Assembly: GCA_023662875.1 (NCBI GenBank)
Contig: JAMPIG010000007.1
Coordinates: 1-64,000 of the forward strand
DNA length: 64,000 nucleotides
Source of the DNA: Roseburia sp.
GTDB taxonomy: Bacteria; Bacillota; Clostridia; Lachnospirales; Lachnospiraceae
Direction: 5' to 3'
The translations under genes and the position numbers were made by a program. How positions within the stretch are numbered: position 1 is the stretch's first letter; every line of letters starts with the position of its first letter. The notes under the pieces were generated by a model. That model searched no databases, was not told the DNA's origin, and saw only the letters and a program-made list of their open reading frames with translations. Positions 50,938 through 58,413 of this stretch are shown here, piece by piece.

Positions 50938-51650
50938 TGAAAATGTTAGGCGTGATCGGAGGGCTGGGTCCCATGGCCACCGTCTATTTCCTGCAGCTTC
51001 TGACCGATATGACGCAGGCGGAGACGGATCAGCAGCATCTGGAGATCCTGCTGCACAGTAAGCCTCAGATTCCGGACAGGACGGCCTACATTCTGGGGAA
51101 AAGCGACCGGAATCCTCTTCCGGAGATGATCGAGGCAGGAAAAGGGCTGGTCGCCGGGGGGGCGGAGCTTCTCGCGATTCCCTGTATCACCGCACACTAT
51201 TTCAGACAGCAGTTGGAGGAGGCGGTGAGGATTCCGGTGATCGACGCGATCGAGGAGACGGCGGTCTATCTGGAGAAGCGCGGGATCGCCCAGGCGGGGA
51301 TTTTGGCGACCGATGGCACCATCGAGAGCCGGCTGTTTCAGGAAAAGCTGGAGGAGCACGGGATTTGTGCCGTGATTCCGGAGCAGGGAGACCAGCAGGT
51401 GGTCATGCGCCTGATTTACGATGAGGTCAAGGCGGGGAAACCGGCGGATTTTTCGTCGTTCCAAAGGGTTTCGGGGCACCTGCGGGAGGCGGGGGCGGAT
51501 GTAATCCTCTTAGCCTGTACGGAGCTGTCCCTGATCAAGCGGGACTTCCCGCTGGGGCCGGGGTATCTGGACGTGATGGAGGCATTGGCCCGGAGGGCGG
51601 TGCTGTCCTGCGGCAGTCTGAAGGAGGAATTCCGGGAGCTGCTGGACTGA
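50937..51650 (+). CDS. Aspartate/glutamate racemase-family enzyme
   Basis: 237 residues of the two-Cys, cofactor-independent Asp/Glu racemase family, with MLGVIGGLGPMATVYF at the start. The two catalytic Cys lie in IPCITAH near 84 and LACTELSL near 198. The first motif is usually PCNTAH, so the Asn to Ile change may alter the substrate. It interconverts L- and D- forms of an amino acid. It is sandwiched between the transglutaminase-like gene (1-bp overlap) and a DltA-like ligase (22 bp), which suggests that it supplies the D-amino acid activated by that ligase. That link is inferred. Confidence 0.9.
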   Translation: MKMLGVIGGLGPMATVYFLQLLTDMTQAETDQQHLEILLHSKPQIPDRTAYILGKSDRNPLPEMIEAGKGLVAGGAELLAIPCITAHYFRQQLEEAVRIPVIDAIEETAVYLEKRGIAQAGILATDGTIESRLFQEKLEEHGICAVIPEQGDQQVVMRLIYDEVKAGKPADFSSFQRVSGHLREAGADVILLACTELSLIKRDFPLGPGYLDVMEALARRAVLSCGSLKEEFRELLD

Positions 51651-51672
51651 GACGGAAAGGATATTTTGCAGT

Positions 51673-53211
51673 ATGCAGAATCATGTGTTGGATTATCTGA
51701 ATCGGATCGTAAAGGAAAAGCCGGACAAGGTTGCCTTCGCCGACGACAGCGAGGCCCTGACTTTTCTTGAGGTTTACCGGCAGAGCCGGGCGGTGGGAAG
51801 CTTTCTCTGTAAGAAAGGCATCTATAAGCAGCCGGTGGTCGTGTTTATGAATAAGCATCCTCGGGAGATCGCCGCTTTTTTCGGCGTGATCGCGGGAGGG
51901 GATTTCTATGTCCCGATCGACGAGGAGATGCCTCGGCTTCGGATTGAGCTGATCTTAAAGAACGTCCGGTCGCCGCTGCTGATCTGTGACAGCAAAACGG
52001 AAAGCATCGCCCGGGAGTTCGACTTTCAGGGAGAGATCGCGCTCTACGACGAGATTGCCGAGACTCCGGCGGAGGACGGTGCCCTGCAGGAAATTTATGA
52101 CCGGGCCATCGACACCGACCCGATTTATATCGTCTTTACCTCCGGTTCCACGGGAGTGCCGAAGGGAGTGGCGGCCTGCCACCGTTCGGTGATCGACTAT
52201 ATCGAACAGCTGTCGGAGACCCTGGGCTTTGACGAAAATACGGTGTTCGGGAACCAGACGCCGCTGTACTTTGACGCCTGCCTGAAGGAGCTGTATCCCA
52301 CGCTGAAATTCGGCGCTACGACCTGGCTGATTCCGAAAAGTCTGTTTCTGTTCCCGATCAAGCTGGTGGAATATTTAAACGAGAAAAAAATCAATACGAT
52401 CTGCTGGGTGGTGTCGGCGCTGACAATGATCTCCGCCTTCGATACCTTCCGGACGGTAAAGCCGGAGTATTTAAGAACGGTAGCCTTCGGCAGCGAGGTA
52501 TTCCCCATCCGGCAGTTCCGGCGCTGGAGGGAGGCGCTGCCTCAGGCGGGCTTTACGAATCTCTACGGGCCGACGGAAGGGACGGGAATGTGCTGCTTCT
52601 ACAAGGTGGAGCGGGAGTTCGAGGAAAACGAGGCGATTCCCATCGGAAGACCCTTTCCAAACACGGAGATCCTTCTGCTGACAGAGGAGAATAAAAGGGC
52701 CGAAGCGGGAGAGACGGGAGAGATCTGTATCCGGGGAACCTCGGTGACCTTGGGTTATTATAACAACTTTAAAAAAACCGGGGAGGTATTCGTACAGAAT
52801 CCGCTGAATACCGCCTATCCCGAAATCATATACCGCACCGGCGACCTGGCCCGGTATAACGAAAGGGGAGAGTTAGTCTTTGTCTCCCGGAAGGATTATC
52901 AGATCAAGCATATGGGACACCGGATCGAGCTGGGAGAGATCGAGGCCAACGTAAATCAGCTGGAGGAGATTCAGATCGCGGCCTGTATCTACGACGACAG
53001 AAAAAACCGGATCGTGTTGTATTACGTGGGCGACATCAGGGAAGGGGAGCTTGCGGGAATGCTAAAAAAGCGGCTTCCCCGCTATATGATTCCCAACAGT
53101 ATTATCCGGCGTGAGGAAATGCTTTTTACCGCAAACGGGAAAGTAGACAGAAAGTCCCTGAAGGCGGCATATCAGGGGCAGGAAAACAAGGAAGAGGAAA
53201 GGAAGGCTTAA
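51673..53211 (+). CDS. DltA-like amino acid adenylation enzyme
   Basis: 512 residues, a stand-alone adenylation domain that activates an amino acid with ATP and loads it onto the carrier protein encoded next. Core motifs: FTSGSTGVPKG near 155, NLYGPTEGTG near 297, YRTGDLARY near 393, and the catalytic Lys of NGKVDRK near 489. Size and neighbours match D-alanine:carrier ligase DltA, but the substrate-pocket region (NQTPLYFDACLKELYPTL; VVSALTMISAF) differs from Bacillus DltA as I recall it. With a racemase upstream, the substrate might be a D-amino acid other than D-Ala. Confidence 0.88.
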   Translation: MQNHVLDYLNRIVKEKPDKVAFADDSEALTFLEVYRQSRAVGSFLCKKGIYKQPVVVFMNKHPREIAAFFGVIAGGDFYVPIDEEMPRLRIELILKNVRSPLLICDSKTESIAREFDFQGEIALYDEIAETPAEDGALQEIYDRAIDTDPIYIVFTSGSTGVPKGVAACHRSVIDYIEQLSETLGFDENTVFGNQTPLYFDACLKELYPTLKFGATTWLIPKSLFLFPIKLVEYLNEKKINTICWVVSALTMISAFDTFRTVKPEYLRTVAFGSEVFPIRQFRRWREALPQAGFTNLYGPTEGTGMCCFYKVEREFEENEAIPIGRPFPNTEILLLTEENKRAEAGETGEICIRGTSVTLGYYNNFKKTGEVFVQNPLNTAYPEIIYRTGDLARYNERGELVFVSRKDYQIKHMGHRIELGEIEANVNQLEEIQIAACIYDDRKNRIVLYYVGDIREGELAGMLKKRLPRYMIPNSIIRREEMLFTANGKVDRKSLKAAYQGQENKEEERKA

Positions 53212-53216
53212 GAGGC

Positions 53217-53447
53217 ATGGAAGAATTATTGGAGATTTTAAAGGACTTGCATCCGGAGGTTGATTTTGAGGAATGCGACCGTCTGATCGACGACGGAATT
53301 CTGGATTCCTTTGATATCGTATCCCTGATCGCGGAGATCGGGGACACCTTTGATGTGACGATCTCCGCGGAAAAGATTGTGCCCGAGAACTTTAATTCGG
53401 CGGAGGCAATCTGGCGGCTGATCCGGGAACTGGAAGATGAGGACTGA
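53217..53447 (+). CDS. Acyl/aminoacyl carrier protein (DltC-like)
   Basis: 76 residues, acidic, four-helix carrier-protein pattern. The phosphopantetheine attachment Ser lies in DDGILDSFDIVSL near residue 35, with the DS motif typical of DltC. It carries the activated amino acid from the ligase to the membrane-bound acyltransferase. It sits 5 bp after the ligase and 5 bp before the MBOAT gene, in the order A-C-B-D rather than the canonical A-B-C-D. Confidence 0.9.
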   Translation: MEELLEILKDLHPEVDFEECDRLIDDGILDSFDIVSLIAEIGDTFDVTISAEKIVPENFNSAEAIWRLIRELEDED

Positions 53448-53452
53448 CCGGT

Positions 53453-55045
53453 ATGCTGTTCACATCGTATGAATTTTTGGGATTTCTGGCGGCGCTCCTG
53501 ATTCTGTACTATTCTGTCCCGAAGAAATTTCAATGGATGCTCCTGCTGGCGGCCAGCTATTTCTTTTATTTCTTTACAGGCCCCACGAACCTGTTATACA
53601 TTCTGGGGACGACGGTGACGACATACCTGGCGGGCCGCGGGATCGAGCGGATTGGGGAGAGCCAGAGCCGGTATCTGAAGGAGCATAAGGCGGAGCTGGA
53701 TCGGGAGGCGAAAAAGGCCTATAAGGCGAAGATGAAGCACAGGCAGTGGATTTGTCTGCTGTCATGCCTGCTGTTTAACCTGGGGGTACTGGCCGTCGTA
53801 AAATATACGAATTTTATGATCGGGAACCTGAACGCCCTTTTTCGGGCGGCAGGGAGCGGGCGGACGATTGCTTTCTGGGACATCGCCCTGCCCATGGGGA
53901 TTTCCTTTTTCACCTTCCAGGCGCTGGGGTATCTGATCGACGTGTACCGGGGCGCTGTGCCGGCGGAGAAAAATCCCTTCCGGTTCGCCCTGTTCGTATC
54001 CTTTTTCCCGCAGCTGATCCAGGGGCCGATCAGCCGTTTCGGCGATCTGGCGGAGAGCCTGTTTCAGGAGCATTCCTACGACGGGAAAACGGTGTGCTTC
54101 GGGCTGCAGAGGGTTCTCTGGGGCTTTTTCAAGAAGCTGGTGATCGCGGATCGGATGCTTGCGGCGGTCAATACGATTATTCGAAGCCCGGAGAATTACA
54201 GCGGGGTATGGGTCTTTCTGGGGATGCTGTTTTACGCGCTGGAGCTTTACGCGGACTTTACGGGAGGCATCGATATCACCATCGGCGTGGCTCAGGCTTT
54301 GGGGATTCGGGTGAAGGAAAACTTTATCCGTCCCTATTTCTCCAAGTCCATCAAGGAGTATTGGCGCAGATGGCATATTACCATGGGCACCTGGTTTACG
54401 GATTATATTTTTTATCCCATCTCCGTCTGCAAGCCTATGTTGAAATTTTCCAAATTCGCCAGGGCGCATTTCGGAGAAAAAATCGGAAAGAGGATGCCGG
54501 TCTACCTCTCCTCCTTTGCTGTTTGGTTTGCCACGGGAATCTGGCACGGGGCGAGCTGGAATTTTATCGTGTGGGGACTGGCAAACTGGGTTGTGATCAT
54601 GATTTCCCAGGAGCTGGAGCCCTTGTATGACCGGTTCCATAACCGTTTCGACGTGAAAGGCAAATTTGCCTTCCGGCTGTTTCAGGTCGTGCGCACGGTT
54701 CTTTTGATGAGCGCCCTGAGAACCTTTGACTGTTATCGGGACGTCCCCCTGACCTTCCGGATGTTCGGAACGATGTTTACGACCTTTAACTGGCATGTGC
54801 TCTGGGACGGGTCGCTTTTGACGCTTGGCCTGACGGCGGCGGATTTTGCCGTGCTGCTCTGCGGTCTGCTCCTGTTGATTGCGGTGAGCCTCCTGCAGAG
54901 GTCGGGAAGCGTCCGGGAGAAGATCGCGGCGAAGCCCTACCCCCTGCGCTTTGCGGTCTGGTACGGCCTGTTCCTTGCGACGCTTCTGACGGGCGCTTAC
55001 GGGGTCGGCTACGACGCCAGCCAGTTTATCTATAATCAGTTTTAG
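53453..55045 (+). CDS. MBOAT-family O-acyltransferase (DltB/AlgI-like)
   Basis: 530 residues with about 11 membrane helices. MBOAT signatures: PMGISFFTFQALGYLIDVYRG near 145, ELYADFTGGIDI near 263, YWRRWHITMGTWFTDYIFYPI near 302, and the catalytic His in ATGIWHGASWNFIVWG near 362. It passes an acyl or aminoacyl group across the membrane to an outer acceptor such as a teichoic acid or polysaccharide. Context with the ligase, carrier protein and DltD-position protein supports aminoacyl rather than acetyl transfer. Confidence 0.92.
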   Translation: MLFTSYEFLGFLAALLILYYSVPKKFQWMLLLAASYFFYFFTGPTNLLYILGTTVTTYLAGRGIERIGESQSRYLKEHKAELDREAKKAYKAKMKHRQWICLLSCLLFNLGVLAVVKYTNFMIGNLNALFRAAGSGRTIAFWDIALPMGISFFTFQALGYLIDVYRGAVPAEKNPFRFALFVSFFPQLIQGPISRFGDLAESLFQEHSYDGKTVCFGLQRVLWGFFKKLVIADRMLAAVNTIIRSPENYSGVWVFLGMLFYALELYADFTGGIDITIGVAQALGIRVKENFIRPYFSKSIKEYWRRWHITMGTWFTDYIFYPISVCKPMLKFSKFARAHFGEKIGKRMPVYLSSFAVWFATGIWHGASWNFIVWGLANWVVIMISQELEPLYDRFHNRFDVKGKFAFRLFQVVRTVLLMSALRTFDCYRDVPLTFRMFGTMFTTFNWHVLWDGSLLTLGLTAADFAVLLCGLLLLIAVSLLQRSGSVREKIAAKPYPLRFAVWYGLFLATLLTGAYGVGYDASQFIYNQF

Positions 55046-55060
55046 AGGGTGCGAGTGGAG

Positions 55061-56107
55061 ATGAAGAAAAAAAAGATCATCCGATGGGCTTTGTCCGCGG
55101 GGATTATTCTGGGGAGCCTGTATCTGCTTCAGCGGCTGTTGCTTCCCAAGTATGCGGCGGATGTGATCGAGGGCGCGCTGATCGCGGAATATTACGACGA
55201 GGAGAAGGATCATGACCTGATCCTGATCGGGGACTGCGAGGTCTATGAAAATTTTTCTCCCCAGGTGCTCTGGGACGAATACGGGATCAACAGCTATATC
55301 CGGGGCAGCGCCCAGCAGCTGATCTGGCAGTCCTATTATCTGCTGGAGGATACGCTGCGGTACGAAAAGCCGGACGTCGTGATTTTTAATGTGCTGTCCC
55401 TGCAGTATAACGAGCCGCAGAGGGAGGCCTATAACCGGATGACTCTGGAGGGGATGGAGTGGTCCATGGCGAAGGTGAACGCCATCCGCGCCTCTATGAC
55501 GGAGGAGGAAAGCTTTCTGGATTACGTCTTTCCGATTCTGCGCTATCACTCCAGATGGAGCCAGCTTTCCGGGGCGGATCTGGACTATCTTTTCGATATG
55601 CCGAAGGTATCCCACAACGGTTACTATATGCGGGTGGACGTAAGGCCCGCGGAAAACGTGCCGGAGGGAAAAATCCTGGGGGACTACCGCTTCGGGGAAA
55701 ATGCCTGGAGCTATCTGGAAAAGATGGAGGAGCTCTGTCGGGAGAACGATATACAGCTGGTTCTGATTAAGGCCCCCAGCCTGTATCCTTACTGGTATCC
55801 GGAGTGGGAGGAGCAGATCGAACAGTTCGCGGCGGAAAGGCAGCTTCTCTATCTGAATTTCCTGGAGCTGACAGAGGAGACCGGACTGGACTTTTCGACG
55901 GATACTTACGACGGGGGGCTCCATCTGAACCTGTCCGGGGCGGAGAAGGTCAGCCGGTATCTGGGCCGGATTCTGCAGGAGGAATGCGGCCTTCGGGACA
56001 GACGGGGCGAGGCGGATCTCGCGGCGAGCTGGGAGGAGAAGGGCCGGGAGTACGACCGGGATCGGGAGGAGCAGTACCGCAGATTGAGCGAAGCCCCGGG
56101 AGCGTGA
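55061..56107 (+). CDS. DltD-position SGNH-like protein with Cys at the nucleophile site
   Basis: About 348 residues. An N-terminal membrane helix (about 6-24) is followed by an SGNH-like extracellular domain. Block I reads LILIGDCEVYENFSP, so Cys59 stands where the nucleophilic Ser would be. The closing block TYDGGLHLNLSGAEK keeps an Asp-x-x-His arrangement. The last 30 residues are highly charged. By position it replaces DltD, which finishes transfer of D-Ala to teichoic acid. The Cys could form a thioester intermediate. Start choice is uncertain (55061 ATG or an upstream GTG at 55049/55055). Confidence 0.82.
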   Translation: MKKKKIIRWALSAGIILGSLYLLQRLLLPKYAADVIEGALIAEYYDEEKDHDLILIGDCEVYENFSPQVLWDEYGINSYIRGSAQQLIWQSYYLLEDTLRYEKPDVVIFNVLSLQYNEPQREAYNRMTLEGMEWSMAKVNAIRASMTEEESFLDYVFPILRYHSRWSQLSGADLDYLFDMPKVSHNGYYMRVDVRPAENVPEGKILGDYRFGENAWSYLEKMEELCRENDIQLVLIKAPSLYPYWYPEWEEQIEQFAAERQLLYLNFLELTEETGLDFSTDTYDGGLHLNLSGAEKVSRYLGRILQEECGLRDRRGEADLAASWEEKGREYDRDREEQYRRLSEAPGA

Positions 56108-56150
56108 TCGGAAACGGGAAAAGAACGACACAGAATGAAGGAGGTAAATT

Positions 56151-56702
56151 ATGAAAAGAAAAGGATTGGCGCTTGCAGCGGCGGTCATGCTGCTGCTGAC
56201 AGCGTGCGGAAACGGTGAAAAGGTAATTTCGGGAGAGTCCGGAGGCAGCGGAACAGCCGCAAATACGGGAAATCAGGGAACAGAAATCCAGGCGTCCGGC
56301 GGCTATCTCTTTGTAGCGCCCGGCGGCGTGACGGTGCAGATCGACGCCCCGGCGGAGCCGATCATCGAGGCGCTGGGAGAACCGGCTTCCTACTTTGAGG
56401 CACCCAGCTGCGCTTTCCAGGGAATCGACAAGGTTTATACCTACAACAGCTTTGAGATCGATACTTATCCCCAGGACGAGAAGGACTACATTTCCGCTGT
56501 GATCTTTAAGGATGACTCCATCTCCACCCCGGAGGGAGTCGCCATCGGAGACAGCAGGACGAAGATGGAGGAGGCCTACGGAACCGACGGGACAACGGAG
56601 GGCGGCAAGGTGATATACCGGAAGGATAATATGAAGCTTTGCTTTATCCTGAAGGACGACAGTATCGTTTCGATTGAATATAATACCACGGCGCTGGATT
56701 AA
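56151..56702 (+). CDS. Small lipoprotein, end of the envelope operon
   Basis: 183 residues. A signal peptide with lipobox LLTAC (Cys near 19) is followed by a Gly/Ser/Thr-rich spacer (about 20-50) and a compact domain (about 50-183) built of strands such as YLFVAPGGVTVQI and KVYTYNSFEIDTYP, with a YISAVIFKDDSISTPEGVAIGDS region repeated loosely near the end. The second part resembles small extracellular proteins of Clostridia I cannot name. AAGGAGG precedes the ATG. A terminator follows, closing the operon. Confidence 0.82.
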   Translation: MKRKGLALAAAVMLLLTACGNGEKVISGESGGSGTAANTGNQGTEIQASGGYLFVAPGGVTVQIDAPAEPIIEALGEPASYFEAPSCAFQGIDKVYTYNSFEIDTYPQDEKDYISAVIFKDDSISTPEGVAIGDSRTKMEEAYGTDGTTEGGKVIYRKDNMKLCFILKDDSIVSIEYNTTALD

Positions 56703-56722
56703 GGAAATACTGTATAAAAGCG

Positions 56723-56764
56723 GAAGGGACTGCATAGAATAAAGACGATGCAGGCCCTTCTTTT
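56723..56764 (+). terminator. Intrinsic terminator of the envelope operon
   Basis: GAAGGG with CCCTTC and inner GCAT with ATGC (56723-56760), then four T. Confidence 0.82.
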
Positions 56765-56788
56765 ATTCATGACAAGCGAAACAACTTG
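56763..56788. repeat. Terminator-adjacent repeat, copy 2
   Basis: TTATTCATGACAAG onward matches 4332-4357 at 24 of 26 positions, again directly after an intrinsic terminator. Confidence 0.6.
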
Positions 56789-56908
56789 TTGTTCCCTCCT
56801 GTTTTACAGGAAGCTGAAATCCGCTCGTGCGATCGGGCGGAGGAGGGAGAAGCAAAAAGGAGAGGCGGCAAAGAGCGGCGCGCCTGCGGCGCGCGGAACG
56901 GAGGAATT

Positions 56909-57556
56909 ATGAAAGCGGAAACCTATCCTTTTGTGGTGCGTCCCCTGCCCTATGAGTACGATGCGCTGATCCCTGTGCTGAATGAAGAGACTCTGCACTT
57001 TCATCATGACAGGCACTACAGTACCTATGTGGATAACCTGAACAGTGCGTTGTCGGATTATCCGGAGCTGCAAAAGCTCAGCCTGGAGGAGCTTCTGAAA
57101 AATAATGATAAGCTCCCGGCGCAGGTGCGGACGCGGGTTCTCAATAACGGCGGTGGCGTCCTGAATCATGAGCTGTACTTCGACGGAATGAAAAACCCGG
57201 CCGGACAGGGGCCGGAGGGAGCGCTGGCGGAGGCCGTCGACCGGGACTTCGGCTCCTACAAGCAGTGGAAGGAGCAGATGAAGCAGGCGGCTGTAACACA
57301 GTTCGGCTCCGGCTGGGCCTGGCTTGTGACGGACGGCGGCGGAAAGCTTTCCATCCTCCAGACGGCGAACCAGGAGACGCCGGATTTGAAGAGATATGTC
57401 CCTCTGCTCCTGGTGGATGTATGGGAACATGCTTACTATCTGCAGTATCAGAACCGGAGGGCGGAGTATGTGGAAGGCTGGTTCGATCTGATCAACTGGC
57501 GCAAGGCGGCGAAGCGCTATGAGGCGGTATTGCCTGCGGGAGCCGGAATAGGGTAA
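56909..57556 (+). CDS. Fe/Mn superoxide dismutase
   Basis: 215 residues, single-domain cytoplasmic enzyme converting superoxide to oxygen and peroxide. Metal ligands are visible: His32 in LHFHHDRHYSTYVDNLN, His in VLNHELYF near 87, and Asp and His in DVWEHAYY near 171-175. GSGWAWLV is also typical. Iron or manganese use cannot be decided. The ATG at 56909 follows GGAGG. Upstream in-frame residues to 56786 are rejected. A GC-rich hairpin GCGCGCC-TGC-GGCGCGC lies just before the ribosome site. Confidence 0.94.
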   Translation: MKAETYPFVVRPLPYEYDALIPVLNEETLHFHHDRHYSTYVDNLNSALSDYPELQKLSLEELLKNNDKLPAQVRTRVLNNGGGVLNHELYFDGMKNPAGQGPEGALAEAVDRDFGSYKQWKEQMKQAAVTQFGSGWAWLVTDGGGKLSILQTANQETPDLKRYVPLLLVDVWEHAYYLQYQNRRAEYVEGWFDLINWRKAAKRYEAVLPAGAGIG

Positions 57557-57563
57557 CTTTTGG

Positions 57564-57601
57564 TTGTATCGTTCCGCCCGCTGTGTTATACTGACAGTCA
57601 G
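57564..57601 (+). promoter_or_regulatory. Promoter of queH-argS
   Basis: TTGTAT (57564-57569), 17 bp, TATACT (57587-57592). CTGAC-A-GTCAG (57591-57601) overlaps the -10 end and predicted start, a possible operator. Confidence 0.7.
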
Positions 57602-57642
57602 TAAAACACAATTTCGACGGTAAGCGGGCAAGGAGCGAGAGG

Positions 57643-58380
57643 GTGAATCAGGTAAATTATCAGAAAGAATTGGATAAGCTGCTGGAGGGGCTGGAGCGGG
57701 ACAGGGCGTCCGGGCTGGCAGCTCCTTCTCTTTTTCTGCACAGCTGCTGCGCGCCCTGCAGCAGCTATGTGCTGGAATATCTTTGTCCGTATTTCCGGAT
57801 TACAGTTTTCTATTATAACCCAAACATTTCCCTCCGGGAGGAATACGGGAAGAGGATGGAGGAGCAGAAGCGTCTGATCGGGGAATACAATCGGCGGAAG
57901 CTGGGCTATGAGATCGCGATACAGGAGGGAAAATATGAGCCGGAGCGCTTTTTTGAGATGGCGCAGGGGCTGGAGGACTGCCCGGAGGGCGGGGAAAGAT
58001 GTTTTCGCTGTTACGCCCTGCGCCTTTCCGAGACGGCGGCGCAGGCGAAAAAAGCGGGCAGCGATTATTTCTGTACCACGCTGTCCATCAGCCCGCTGAA
58101 AAACGCCCGGAAGATCAATGAGATCGGAAGGCGGGAGGGAGAGCGGTACGGGGTGGCCTGGCTGCCGTCGGATTTTAAAAAGAAGGACGGGTATAAGCGA
58201 TCGATTCAGCTGTCCGCGGAGTACGGGCTTTACCGGCAGAATTACTGCGGCTGCGCTTTCAGCGTAAGGGAGCGTGACTTAGAAAGGTACGCATCCGGGT
58301 CTCCGACCGGCGGGACAGGGGGAGGCAGATGCGGAAAGCCTGAGAATACCGCTTGCGGGATGGAGAAAAGTAGGGTATAG
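57643..58380 (+). CDS. queH: Epoxyqueuosine reductase QueH
   Basis: 245 residues. QueH catalyses the last step of queuosine synthesis in tRNA wobble bases, and uses Fe-S and iron centres. Characteristic Cys motifs are all present: HSCCAPCSSY near 33-42, ERCFRCYALR near 118, and YCGCAFS near 200, together with the TTLSISPLKN segment. The C-terminal 30 residues are a poorly conserved Gly-rich tail. Start is GTG at 57643 after AAGGAG. argS follows 33 bp downstream, so the two tRNA-related genes are probably co-transcribed. Confidence 0.93.
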   Translation: MNQVNYQKELDKLLEGLERDRASGLAAPSLFLHSCCAPCSSYVLEYLCPYFRITVFYYNPNISLREEYGKRMEEQKRLIGEYNRRKLGYEIAIQEGKYEPERFFEMAQGLEDCPEGGERCFRCYALRLSETAAQAKKAGSDYFCTTLSISPLKNARKINEIGRREGERYGVAWLPSDFKKKDGYKRSIQLSAEYGLYRQNYCGCAFSVRERDLERYASGSPTGGTGGGRCGKPENTACGMEKSRV

Positions 58381-58413
58381 TAGAGAATATGAAACGCGCA
58401 AGGGGGTATAAGG

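Noticed and set aside
53762..56188. 808-residue minus-strand open frame across the MBOAT and SGNH genes
   Set aside because: Antisense to two convincing genes; composition rich in Arg, Pro, Leu and His without recognisable domains.
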